Shown here piece after piece: positions 15,548 through 23,214 of a stretch of 28,920 bases of DNA. The DNA is from an uncultured Opitutales bacterium (GTDB taxonomy: Bacteria; Verrucomicrobiota; Verrucomicrobiia; Opitutales; Intestinicryptomonadaceae), in assembly GCA_900548185.1 (NCBI GenBank), contig URJJ01000030.1:1-28920 (forward strand), in the 5' to 3' direction. Both the position numbers and the translations under genes were made by a program. Numbering within the stretch: position 1 is the first letter of the stretch; each line of letters starts with the position of its first letter. The notes under the pieces were generated by a model, which saw only the letters and a program-made list of their open reading frames with translations, was not told the DNA's origin and did no database searches.

Positions 15548-16743
15548 AAAGCTCATACGTAAACAAACCCGTCCCTTTCAAATGCCAATCCCTTCCCCAG
15601 TATAATTGGGCAATAAATTTCAAGCTGGAGGGCTGCGCACGCAACAGGAAACTGACAAAAACCAGGGAGGAAGCCAGAAAAGAATACAAGAAACTGATGA
15701 ACCGCATGAACGTCTCAAAGGTCGACTGCGGAATAGCCGACGATTTGACCATCAAATCTATGGATAAGATCATCGCACTATCCAAGAAAGTGGATATGAT
15801 GCCACCGACGCTTCTTGAAGAATACCTGAACATTAAAAACAATCTTGGAGTAGATGATTTGGCGGGCTTTCTAAAAAGATACCTTCAGCACGCTTCAAGG
15901 GTCAATCATGAGCTGACGCTTAAAGACGCCAGCGAAATATTCATTGAGAGTATTCAGGATCGCAGCAGGCGATATATAAACTGCACTAGGCAGTGCACAA
16001 TGTCTATGCGACGTTATTTCAAAGACGACATGCGCATGATAGACATTACGCCGGTAATGATTAACGACTGGCTGCAGTCAGGATCGCTTTCAGACGTAAG
16101 CAAGTACAATTACGCGGCCTCAATGTCGGTATTTTTCAACTACTTCATTTGCAGATATCCTATACTTGCGACAAATCCTGCAATAGCCTGCAGATATATG
16201 TTAAAAAAGCCCGTCATAATACCCGAAATATATAATATTGGGGATGCGGAAAAAATAGTCTGTTCACTAAAAAAAGAAGACAGACTTCTAGGAAAGTATG
16301 TTTGCGTAGGTCTTTTTTCCGGTATTCGCGCAAGCGAAATGGCAAGAATCAAATGGCAAAATATAAACCTGGATGAACAGTACATGATGCTTCCGGCAAA
16401 CCTTACAAAATCGTCGCATAGACGATCCATACACATACCGGAAAATCTCGTCAAAAGTTTGGAAATGTACTATTCAAGCGACAAAGACGAGCTTGTCATG
16501 AAAGGGAGGCCATATATGCATATTAGAAGGCTTTTCCTTGATCATCTGAAGAATCACGGGGTGAAGATGGCCAGAAACGGCCTTCGACGTTCATGCGCAT
16601 CATACCTGCTGGCCAAAACGCGTGATATAACTTATACGGCCTCCCAACTGGGCCACAAGGTTCATATACTTAAAAAACACTATTTAGGTCTGGTATCCCA
16701 AAGCGACAGCCTGACTTATTTCACCCTCACCCCTAATAACTAA
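15544..16743 (+). CDS. Tyrosine recombinase, second of the tandem pair
   Basis: A 399-residue paralogue of the gene before it. Catalytic residues are Arg262 (FSGIRASEMARIKW), Lys289 (LTKSSHRR), Arg348 in NGLRRSCASYL, His371 (QLGHK) and Tyr380 (KKHYLGLV). As in its partner, Asn (Asn345) replaces the first His of HxxR, and the usual RHS after the Arg has become RRS. The N-terminal SYVNKPVPFK echoes RVNKPKPF of the first enzyme, so the pair probably arose by duplication and may act as a heteromer. It overlaps the first gene by 4 bp and ends at a strong bidirectional terminator. Confidence 0.9.
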   Translation: MKSSYVNKPVPFKCQSLPQYNWAINFKLEGCARNRKLTKTREEARKEYKKLMNRMNVSKVDCGIADDLTIKSMDKIIALSKKVDMMPPTLLEEYLNIKNNLGVDDLAGFLKRYLQHASRVNHELTLKDASEIFIESIQDRSRRYINCTRQCTMSMRRYFKDDMRMIDITPVMINDWLQSGSLSDVSKYNYAASMSVFFNYFICRYPILATNPAIACRYMLKKPVIIPEIYNIGDAEKIVCSLKKEDRLLGKYVCVGLFSGIRASEMARIKWQNINLDEQYMMLPANLTKSSHRRSIHIPENLVKSLEMYYSSDKDELVMKGRPYMHIRRLFLDHLKNHGVKMARNGLRRSCASYLLAKTRDITYTASQLGHKVHILKKHYLGLVSQSDSLTYFTLTPNN

Positions 16744-16785
16744 AAAAAAGCAACAGGCGCCGAGCAAGTATCGGCGCCTGCTTTT
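16742..16785. terminator. Bidirectional terminator after the recombinase pair
   Basis: A perfect 10 bp stem CAGGCGCCGA/TCGGCGCCTG (16754-16763 with 16771-16780), loop GCAAGTA, flanked by an A-run on the left (16742-16749) and CTTTTT on the right. It serves the recombinases on the plus strand and the 135-aa gene on the minus strand. Confidence 0.92.
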
Positions 16786-16794
16786 TCTGTCCGA

Positions 16795-17202
16795 TTAAAG
16801 CTTTTGAGCTTCGGCAATCCTGTTCAAAATGTACTTCTCGTCACAAATTTCCGTAGCGGCCAAAAGCCATACAAACTGTTTTCTTTGCACTTTTTCCCGA
16901 ACGGTTATTCCCGTTTCAAAGCGAAGAATTTCCCGTCCATCTTTTTCGCGATGCCATTTGTATACGTATAAGGCAATACGAGCACCTCGTGATGGACATT
17001 CTCCGTATTTTGTCTTAGAGAACATAGGAGCGAAAATAAGTCTGGCTTCAATATATGAGTCGGGTTCTGATTCGCATTCGATCAGCTTTCTCAAGCATCT
17101 TTGGTCATGGTATACGAGTCCTTTCAAATCAAGTTCGTAACCGTTATAAGCCTCTTCCTTGGTTGTTTTAACCAGTCTTTCCAGTTCTTCTCTATCTATC
17201 AT
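16795..17202 (-). CDS. Unrecognised 135-aa protein, paralogue of 27786-28193
   Basis: No family recognised. The start is fixed by AAAGG seven bases before the ATG. It is a soluble, charged protein with no signal peptide. It is related to the 135-aa protein at 27786-28193: both begin with a Lys/Glu-rich helix, then NGYELDLKG here and NGFKLDLKA there, then a central ALYVYKW versus ILNISKW strand, and a C-terminal QFVWLLAATEICDEKYILN versus DFKLLLEETKTCSDEYLNE. Both are exactly 135 residues and on the minus strand, near the two ends of the accessory region seen here. The shared LDLK and C(D/S)(D/E)(E/K)Y positions would be the ones to test. Function unknown. Confidence 0.75.
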   Translation of the reverse strand: MIDREELERLVKTTKEEAYNGYELDLKGLVYHDQRCLRKLIECESEPDSYIEARLIFAPMFSKTKYGECPSRGARIALYVYKWHREKDGREILRFETGITVREKVQRKQFVWLLAATEICDEKYILNRIAEAQKL

Positions 17203-17247
17203 ATCATTGCCTTTCTTTTGGAAAATTCATCCAGCAATTAATCTTAT

Positions 17248-17285
17248 CCCGGCGATGCCGGGCAATGAGGCATCACAATGTGATG
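17248..17285. promoter_or_regulatory. Cluster of overlapping inverted repeats between divergent genes
   Basis: Three dyads overlap: CCCGGC-GAT-GCCGGG (17248-17262), GATGCC/GGCATC (17254-17259, 17269-17274) and CATCAC-AAT-GTGATG (17271-17285). They lie between the 135-aa gene and the lipoprotein operon, which diverge, so they are placed to act as operators; a recombination or transfer-origin site is also possible. Confidence 0.45.
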
Positions 17286-17329
17286 ATGGCGCACGAGTCG
17301 ACAGTTCGGAGTAAATAGTCGAGTATGCC

Positions 17330-17335
17330 TATATT
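17330..17335 (+). promoter_or_regulatory. Candidate -10 element for a leaderless transcript
   Basis: TATATT lies exactly 7 nt before the ATG at 17343, so transcription would begin at or next to the start codon. No convincing -35 is seen at 16-18 bp. Confidence 0.4.
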
Positions 17336-17342
17336 GGGTTGC

Positions 17343-18104
17343 ATGAGACATTCTTTCACCGTTTTGTTTTTTGGCGCCATGCTGTTGGCAGGCTGCGCAA
17401 GCTCTCCCCTCGACGAATCCGGCAGCCATCCATTCACAAACCCATCGCAGCTTACCGCGCTACCCGCCCACCCCTATGCGGAAACATACCCGCTTGCGCA
17501 AGTCCCCCAGCCTCCCGCAAAGGCGCTCCCGGAAGCCCATAGCCCCATACCGATATGGGAGAACACGCAGATTCAGAAAGTGATGGTGGACGCCTATGTG
17601 GACGAGAAGGGGAACCTGCATCCGGAAAGCCACATGTATGTCGTTACAAAAAAAGGCGGATGGAATCTCGACGCAGTCCGCAAGCCGGACGGATACATCC
17701 CTCCGGGAAATGCGGCAAAACCGCTTGACGGCCTTGGGATTGCCTACGGGATGTCTTCGGCCCTGCCAAAGCCCGCAGAAGAAATGTCCCCTTCAATGGC
17801 CCTGCTTGGCGGAGGGAATATACGCATCACAGGCTATACGGACAAAGGCGATGCCGCCAAGGCCCGGGAAATGTCCAATCCAGCAAAGGAGGTTGCCATA
17901 TACGACCCCAAGCTAGGATGGGTTATCGTCGCAAAAAATGTCATGGCCTCGGAAATTTCCGCCCCGAACGCACACAAAATCATCCCGCCGCGCAGGGAGG
18001 CCACAGACGAATCCGGGCGCATAGGCTCCCTGGCTATTCCACCAAAGGAATCCGAAACGCAAATGGAAGATTCCATCGTAACCGACCTTTTCAATGAGTT
18101 TTAA
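17343..18104 (+). CDS. TraV-like conjugation lipoprotein
   Basis: A 253-residue outer-membrane lipoprotein candidate: a signal peptide (MRHSFTVLFFGAMLLAG) and lipobox LLAGC, cut before Cys18. I prefer ATG 17343 over the in-frame ATG 17325, as it gives a standard lipoprotein signal and fits the -10 at 17330. A proline-rich linker follows. The segment VDAYVDEKGNLHPESHMYVV followed by TKKGGW resembles, from memory, the C-terminal block of TraV-type lipoproteins of type IV secretion (VirB7 role: outer-membrane core complex). The rest (ALLGGGNIRITGYTD and the basic C-terminal part) is unfamiliar. It opens a six-gene cassette ending in a secretion ATPase, which supports a transfer or pilus role. 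TraV identity is tentative. Confidence 0.7.
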   Translation: MRHSFTVLFFGAMLLAGCASSPLDESGSHPFTNPSQLTALPAHPYAETYPLAQVPQPPAKALPEAHSPIPIWENTQIQKVMVDAYVDEKGNLHPESHMYVVTKKGGWNLDAVRKPDGYIPPGNAAKPLDGLGIAYGMSSALPKPAEEMSPSMALLGGGNIRITGYTDKGDAAKAREMSNPAKEVAIYDPKLGWVIVAKNVMASEISAPNAHKIIPPRREATDESGRIGSLAIPPKESETQMEDSIVTDLFNEF

Positions 18105-18106
18105 TT

Positions 18107-18403
18107 ATGAGACAGCCAAAATCCAAAGCAAAACGCACGCCAAAGGCGGAAGTGGAAACCCCAACCGTCAACAAACCTGCAGAGGGACTTGTCAGGGTGT
18201 GCATACATATTCCGGCTGCAAGCGCGGACATCATGGCAAAGGAAATATCCCAAATACGCCATTTTGACGCCGCATCCACATGTATTTTAAGGCTTTTTGA
18301 CAAAGAGGCGCTTGGCGCACTATTTGCCGAGTTGAAAGCCAAGGATAACGAAATGAACGCCTCCATTGAGGCCATTGCCAGGGAATGCCGGATAATTCTT
18401 TGA
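18107..18403 (+). CDS. Small basic protein, 98 aa, possibly DNA-binding
   Basis: It begins two bases after the lipoprotein stop. The first 20 residues are very basic (MRQPKSKAKRTPKAEVETPT); then a strand LVRVCIHIPAASADIMAKEI is followed by helices (SIEAIARECRIIL at the end). The layout of a basic tail, a beta strand and two helices is like ribbon-helix-helix proteins, but no family is certain. There is no signal or membrane segment, so it would stay in the cytoplasm. Tight spacing with its neighbours indicates co-transcription. Confidence 0.65.
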   Translation: MRQPKSKAKRTPKAEVETPTVNKPAEGLVRVCIHIPAASADIMAKEISQIRHFDAASTCILRLFDKEALGALFAELKAKDNEMNASIEAIARECRIIL

Positions 18404-18765
18404 GAAGGGCGCCGGAGAGATTCGCATACCGCGTGGAATACCATTGGCGGGCAGATCCTCAAAGCCGTCGTGAATTTTGGGCGCACTCATACATGGAAAC
18501 GCCCAGCATGTTTCGCTTCCCTGTGTCATATAGGCCGCGCGTTCATTTCCCAGATGGAAAGACGGCACACGTCTGCGCGGAGGCCTTTGAGCCGGAACCT
18601 ATCGACCGCAAACTGCAGGCGACAAGAATCAGACAGATCCCCGAACCTCTTTGGATGCAAAAGAGCACGCCGGCGGCATTTTCCGCATTTCCCGACGAGC
18701 CTGATTGCGAAAGCAGGAAGGCGCTCTGCGAAGTTTTGGACATTCTGGACTCATTCGGATGCTAG
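18385..18765 (+). CDS. Unrecognised 126-aa protein
   Basis: The frame starts at ATG 18385 inside the end of the previous gene; an in-frame TTG at 18400 would give a 4-base TTGA overlap and is an alternative start. The protein is rich in Arg, Pro and aromatics (FAYRVEYHWRADPQSRREFW; FRFPVSYRPRVHFPDGKTAH) and ends in CEVLDILDSFGC. No signal peptide or membrane helix. Its end overlaps the following microprotein start. Function unknown; its place suggests a cytoplasmic partner of the cassette. Confidence 0.65.
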   Translation: MPDNSLRRAPERFAYRVEYHWRADPQSRREFWAHSYMETPSMFRFPVSYRPRVHFPDGKTAHVCAEAFEPEPIDRKLQATRIRQIPEPLWMQKSTPAAFSAFPDEPDCESRKALCEVLDILDSFGC

Positions 18766-18851
18766 GATTTGTACTGTTTTTGCTGTTTTGTATGTTTCTG
18801 CTCGGCCAATACGCAGGAAAAAGCAAAGGCCAGAGGAAGGACGGCAAGTAA
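18759..18851 (+). CDS. 30-aa single-span membrane microprotein
   Basis: A short frame, ATG 18759 to TAA 18851, encodes MLGFVLFLLFCMFLLGQYAG plus the very basic tail KSKGQRKDGK. It has one hydrophobic helix of about 16-18 residues with positive charges after it, so an N-out/C-in topology is likely. It overlaps the end of the 126-aa gene by seven bases and its stop abuts the ATG of the 514-aa gene (TAAATG); its 3' end also supplies the AGGAAGG upstream of that ATG. Such exact packing argues that it is a real gene. It may anchor or regulate a membrane complex of the cassette; this is inference. Confidence 0.65.
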   Translation: MLGFVLFLLFCMFLLGQYAGKSKGQRKDGK

Positions 18852-20396
18852 ATGGGATACACGATAATCACGCACAGCACACTTTTGGAAAAAGCCCTAA
18901 GAAGGTTTCCGGAAATTTCGGAAATCGCCACTATTCCGCATCTGATTACGGACGTCTCAAATATCAGGACTATGGCCTCGAACCCCTATGTGAAACCTGC
19001 ATTTGAGAATTGCCGGAACATAAGCAAGCTCCGCAAGAAGCTTGGAGGGCTTTCCGAAAATCCCCGGGCCTTAATTGCCTACGAGCCAAGACACGATGCC
19101 GCTTCGTGGGCGCAGCAGATAGGCGGCATCATGCGCCTCCATCCAAAGGCCAAAAGATACATGCCCCTGCGCGTCCTCACCCGTCAGGGCGTATCCGCCC
19201 TGCTCTATTCCCCCGAATCAATCCCGGCATTCTATCCTGCGGAATGGATATATCTGAGAATGACGGAATCGGCGGCCGGGGCGAACATCAACGCCGTTTG
19301 CTCCGCCTCGCCCATGCTAAACCCTCTCGGAAAGCAAAACCTTTATTCTATATATTTGCTGTACCGATGCGCAAAGCTTTCCCTTCAGGCACAAAAGGAA
19401 GAATACGTCCTTGTTCTGATGGACTCGTACACCGGAACGACGCTTGGACGCGAAATGCCCGCACATGGCAATGCTGCAAGCTATTCCGACCAAACGCTTG
19501 CGGAAAAATCTGCCGCCGAATGCAACAGGGCAAAATTCACCCAATGCGGAACCAATACATACGAAAGCACAATGCACCCGGGAGCGTATCCGCTTACCTC
19601 GGTTTGCATGGGCTCCGCATTGCGCAGGGCGTTTATGTACTACGGCGACCTCATTAATACTCTTTACGGGCTTTATTTGGAGGGCGCCATTGAATACCCG
19701 TTTTCGGCCGCAGAAGGTAGCCCCGCTGGGAAAGCGGCGTTTTTATTCGACCGCCTGAAACTGTGCATTTCCGAGGCGGAATGCGGGAAGGCCTTAAAGA
19801 TGCACTCAAAAGGCGCCGCCGTATTCCCGACGGAAGAGATAGACGAGGCGGGAGGCGTCTTTCCCAGGTATATCAACTTTCTCGTTGTCAACGCCCTGAG
19901 GCGCGGCCTGAAGTGCACGCGAAAGGACACATTGTACAATAGCGGAAAGAGGCTCTTTGTTGCCTCGGAATACTGCTTCCATAATCTGAGCCCCGATGCG
20001 GCCGATACGCTCTCAATCCATTACCCGCGAGAAGTCAATCCCAGGCACATGTGCGCCTATCCGGTATGCCTGTCGTCCCACAAGAGAATACAATTCGGGA
20101 GGCTAATGGCGTTCGCGGCAAATTCGCCGAATTTGCTCAAATGGCTGTCCGCACTAAAACACCTGGTCGATACCAAACTGCTGCATATGGAGGGAGAGGA
20201 TTTGATTTTGTCCGATATAGCAATCGAAGTAGCGGCAAAAATAGAGGAAATCTACGGCCCCATGTTTGAAGATGGCAAGTTTCTATTGTTTGACGAAATA
20301 CACAACAATGTTGGCAGGCAAAAGGCTCTTTTCTTCCATATAACGTCAAAATTACCCATGCCAAAGTCCGCCGACAGGCACAGCATGGAGAGGTGA
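18852..20396 (+). CDS. Unrecognised 514-aa protein of the secretion cassette
   Basis: No family recognised. The start is fixed by AGGAAGG upstream and by the abutting microprotein stop. Residues about 50-140 alternate hydrophobic strands and helices (RALIAYEPRHDAASWAQQI; YMPLRVLTRQGVSALLYS), which could be a Rossmann-like or receiver-like fold without an obvious active site. The rest is mostly helical, with many Cys and Tyr (NLYSIYLLYRCAKLSL, SVCMGSALRRAFMYYGDLIN), and has no signal peptide or clear membrane span. The end overlaps the region of the ATPase start. Placement directly before a PilB/GspE-type ATPase suggests an adaptor or assembly partner of it. Confidence 0.7.
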   Translation: MGYTIITHSTLLEKALRRFPEISEIATIPHLITDVSNIRTMASNPYVKPAFENCRNISKLRKKLGGLSENPRALIAYEPRHDAASWAQQIGGIMRLHPKAKRYMPLRVLTRQGVSALLYSPESIPAFYPAEWIYLRMTESAAGANINAVCSASPMLNPLGKQNLYSIYLLYRCAKLSLQAQKEEYVLVLMDSYTGTTLGREMPAHGNAASYSDQTLAEKSAAECNRAKFTQCGTNTYESTMHPGAYPLTSVCMGSALRRAFMYYGDLINTLYGLYLEGAIEYPFSAAEGSPAGKAAFLFDRLKLCISEAECGKALKMHSKGAAVFPTEEIDEAGGVFPRYINFLVVNALRRGLKCTRKDTLYNSGKRLFVASEYCFHNLSPDAADTLSIHYPREVNPRHMCAYPVCLSSHKRIQFGRLMAFAANSPNLLKWLSALKHLVDTKLLHMEGEDLILSDIAIEVAAKIEEIYGPMFEDGKFLLFDEIHNNVGRQKALFFHITSKLPMPKSADRHSMER

Positions 20397-20401
20397 TTCT
20401 C

Positions 20402-21988
20402 ATGCTTCGGGAAATTACAGCATCAATGCCGCCGCATATCCGGCGTGAGGCGGAACAGATTTTGGCCGAAGAGAGTTCCGAAAGGCGCATATTTGAGAGG
20501 ATATGCGCCCTGTTCCCGCATTCATGGCCTGTGGCGGAAATTCTGCCGTCGCAAATAGACTTGGGGCTGTTTGACGACTATCCCCCTGAACTTTGCCAAA
20601 AGCTGCGCATAATCCCCATCTCAAGGGTCGACATATACCTGACATGCGCTTCGTTCACCCCCTGGGATGAAAACCGCATGCGCGAACTGAGGGCCGCAAA
20701 CTATGACTCCGTAAGAACCGTTTGCATCACAAAAAGCGCCTTTGAGCACCTATTCGAATATGTATCCGTCGCTCTAGGACGCCAGAAGACTGAAGAAGAC
20801 TACCCTGCCGCCCCCAGCGAATTGACTGCGGCTCCCAGGCCGTCCGGCAGGGAAATGGTAAAGCGGATGCTCTATGACGCCCATTGCTCTGGAGCTTCCG
20901 ACATACATATAGAGCCCGGAGAAAGCCGAATCGTAGTCAAGTTCAGGGTAAACGGGGAGCTGCGCGTGCAGGAACCCATACACAGGGCCGACCAAAAGGT
21001 CTTTTTGGACGCACTCAAAGATTTTGCGCTGCTGCCCCTCAATGAGACCAAGAATTTGGCGGATTGCAGGTTTTCCCATACGGTCGCTCCGGGCAAGACG
21101 CTGGATTTCAGGGTGGCCAAAATACCATCTTCCGGCAAGTATGAGAACTTCGTACTCCGCATACTCGATTCAGAAAAGCTTGCGCATACGCCCCTGCCCT
21201 TTGAAGGGCACATGCTGGAAGAATTCCTTGAGTGCCTAAACGCCGAAAGCGGCATGATCATACTTACAGGACCTACCGGATCCGGCAAGACGACCACACT
21301 GTATTCGGCCATGTCCGCACTGGACCTCGCAGCTCTGAACGTCCGCACCATAGAGGATCCCATCGAGTACAGGCTCGCCAAGGCCGTGCAAACCCAGATA
21401 GACCCGAAAAACGGCGTAAGCTTCGCAAACACCCTTCGCGGAATGCTCAGGGCAGACCCGGATGTGATAATGGTCGGCGAGATACGAGACGCAGAAACGG
21501 CGGAGCTTGCCGCCGCGGCCTCGAATACCGGGCATCTGGTGCTGACGACCTTGCACACCAAGAGCGCGGCCGGAGTTATCGGCAGGCTTGAGGACTTGGG
21601 GCTGACACGCGGGGAAATACAGGAAGCGGCAAGCCTAGTCGTATCGCAGCGCCTCTTCCCAAAGCTTTGCCCAAACTGCAAGAGGCAAACGGCCATATCA
21701 GACGCACAAAAAGAGGTTTTCCGAAGGCACAATCAGGACGCCCATGCATGCCTGTACGAGCGCGGCGGATGTACCGAGTGCGGCAATACCGGCATCATCT
21801 CCAGGCATCCGCTGTTTGAATTTCTGAGGTTCACGCCAGAAATACGCCGGATGTGCTCGTCTGGGGCAGACACCGCGACAATATCCCGGGAGAACGCAAA
21901 AAATTTCGACCCCATGCCCGTATCGGCGCTAAAAGCCATTGGCGAGGGCATACTGCCATTCGAGGTATTTTACAACTTCGGCAAATAA
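20402..21988 (+). CDS. PilB/GspE-type secretion or pilus ATPase
   Basis: A 528-residue hexameric assembly ATPase of the type II secretion/type IV pilus class. I prefer ATG 20402: GGAGAGG lies eight bases upstream, whereas an in-frame GTG at 20393 would lie inside it. Domains: an N-terminal region (about 30-130) like the PilB/GspE N-domain (PPELCQKLRIIPISRVDIYL), SGASDIHIEP (163-172), Walker A GPTGSGKTTT (290-299), Walker B VIMVGE (355-360), the His box HLVLTTLHT (378-386), and a four-Cys zinc site (CPNC 423-426, CTEC 457-460). It drives pilus or pseudopilus dynamics at the inner membrane; in conjugative elements related ATPases serve thin pili or IncI-type transfer. No platform protein or pilin is near. 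It ends at a bidirectional terminator. Confidence 0.92.
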   Translation: MLREITASMPPHIRREAEQILAEESSERRIFERICALFPHSWPVAEILPSQIDLGLFDDYPPELCQKLRIIPISRVDIYLTCASFTPWDENRMRELRAANYDSVRTVCITKSAFEHLFEYVSVALGRQKTEEDYPAAPSELTAAPRPSGREMVKRMLYDAHCSGASDIHIEPGESRIVVKFRVNGELRVQEPIHRADQKVFLDALKDFALLPLNETKNLADCRFSHTVAPGKTLDFRVAKIPSSGKYENFVLRILDSEKLAHTPLPFEGHMLEEFLECLNAESGMIILTGPTGSGKTTTLYSAMSALDLAALNVRTIEDPIEYRLAKAVQTQIDPKNGVSFANTLRGMLRADPDVIMVGEIRDAETAELAAAASNTGHLVLTTLHTKSAAGVIGRLEDLGLTRGEIQEAASLVVSQRLFPKLCPNCKRQTAISDAQKEVFRRHNQDAHACLYERGGCTECGNTGIISRHPLFEFLRFTPEIRRMCSSGADTATISRENAKNFDPMPVSALKAIGEGILPFEVFYNFGK

Positions 21989-21992
21989 AAAT

Positions 21993-22015
21993 GCCTCCGG
22001 AGGGAGGCCTTTTTT
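21993..22015. terminator. Bidirectional terminator between convergent operons
   Basis: GCCTCC (21993-21998) pairs with GGAGGC (22003-22008), with T-runs on the right (22010-22015) and A-runs on the left. It separates the plus-strand ATPase cassette from the minus-strand relaxase operon, which end 33 bp apart. Confidence 0.85.
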
Positions 22016-22021
22016 AGTTGG

Positions 22022-23188
22022 CTATCTGCCGATGTCATGCCGGCTGCCGCTTATGGCCACAAAGGTCTTTCTGGCAAGCGCCTCGTCCATGCCGCGAAAA
22101 CGTGCGGCAAATTTCTGCGGGTCGCTGCCTGTCTTGGCGCAGTGGGCCGCAAGGTCGTAGGAAAACTTTCTAATCCCGTCTGGCGACCTGTATTTCTTCC
22201 CGATTTCCGGGGGGCATATTATGCGTTCAATCAAATACGCGTCCTGAGAAATCTTCTTTTGGGCCATTGACTGAAACAAATTGGGCGCCTCCTTTTCCCT
22301 GACGCGCACATTTACCGCGCCAAGGGACTTCAAATAGCCTGCATGCTTTTCGCCAAGATTTGTGACTTTTCCGAAGTCCGCGCCTCTAATAATGGGATTT
22401 ACCGGAAGCAAATACCCTTCCTCGTCGCTCAAATCCCCTCGCCTTATGGAAATAAACGGCATAACGCATTCGACAAGTTCGCTTGCCTCGTTCATCTGTC
22501 CCGCCCACCTCATATTGCCGCAGCGGGAAAAGTCTGTGGCGTAGTAGGCCTTGCCAGCCATTATGTATTTTGAGAAATCCCCGCCAGGAAGCGCCGCCCC
22601 GTCAAGTGAAGCGGCACCGTTGTACATCTCCCCTTTTGCGTTGATGATTTCGGACATGTCGCATTCCGTCAGGTCCCTGCCCTCGAAGCGGTCAAACATG
22701 CCGGCCAAAATCCTGCCAAATTTGACGCCGATTAAGACTTTCGCCTGCAAAACCTGCGAAAGCCTCACCCCACGCAAATTGCGCATGTCAATGCCTCCAA
22801 GGTCCAGGTCCTTGAAGCTTTCTGTGCCATTGAAGAGAATAAAGCCCGGCCTGGCTTCGACGAGCATGCCTATATTGGCCACCAACTGCCCGGAACTCAT
22901 GCCTTCAATGTGCACAAGGTCGGAACCCCTGCAATCGGGGAGATCTTCGCTACCGTCCAGCACAATCCGGGGCGCGATGCATTCGTGCACCCCTCCGAGA
23001 GACAAGAACTGGCTTTTATTCAGCCCCTTAAAGCGGCTCATGTCGCAATTTGCAAAGGTGTATCCGCGCAGGTCTTCGTTTCCGGGAAAGAGGACTTCCG
23101 TGTCCCGAACGTCCATTATGTCGCTTCCGTCCACATGCTTTTCCCACTTCGCGGACGTGACAAGCTCCTTCCAAGTGACAGTTTCCAT
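22022..23188 (-). CDS. Unrecognised 388-aa protein with degenerate solenoid repeats
   Basis: No family recognised. From about residue 40 to 240 it shows loosely repeated blocks with a (C/I/G)D(M/F)(S/R) core: FANCDMSRFKGL, LGGIDMRNLRGVRLSQ, LTECDMSEI, PGGDFSKYI, ATDFSRCGNM. Spacing is irregular, but the pattern suggests a worn pentapeptide-like or other beta-solenoid. The C-terminal 100 residues are helical and basic (KKYRSPDGIRKFSYDLAAHC; ARKTFVAISGSRHD). No signal peptide. It is the last gene of the minus-strand operon. A TTAAACT lies six bases before the ATG and no Shine-Dalgarno sequence is visible, so it may have its own leaderless transcript. Cargo or accessory role unknown. Confidence 0.7.
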   Translation of the reverse strand: METVTWKELVTSAKWEKHVDGSDIMDVRDTEVLFPGNEDLRGYTFANCDMSRFKGLNKSQFLSLGGVHECIAPRIVLDGSEDLPDCRGSDLVHIEGMSSGQLVANIGMLVEARPGFILFNGTESFKDLDLGGIDMRNLRGVRLSQVLQAKVLIGVKFGRILAGMFDRFEGRDLTECDMSEIINAKGEMYNGAASLDGAALPGGDFSKYIMAGKAYYATDFSRCGNMRWAGQMNEASELVECVMPFISIRRGDLSDEEGYLLPVNPIIRGADFGKVTNLGEKHAGYLKSLGAVNVRVREKEAPNLFQSMAQKKISQDAYLIERIICPPEIGKKYRSPDGIRKFSYDLAAHCAKTGSDPQKFAARFRGMDEALARKTFVAISGSRHDIGR

Positions 23189-23214
23189 TCGGACAGTTTA
23201 AGCATGGCCGCGGC

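Noticed and set aside
17244..17429. Minus-strand frame of 61 codons over the lipoprotein start
   Set aside because: It covers the dyad cluster and the signal peptide of the real gene and has no supporting signals.
18470..19006. Alternative frame of 178 codons across the microprotein region
   Set aside because: It overlaps the 126-aa, microprotein and 514-aa genes, which form a consistent chain of overlaps; its Arg/His-rich composition looks non-coding.
20872..21732. Minus-strand frame of 286 codons opposite the ATPase
   Set aside because: The plus strand encodes a full set of ATPase motifs; the antisense frame is Ser-rich and unlike any protein.
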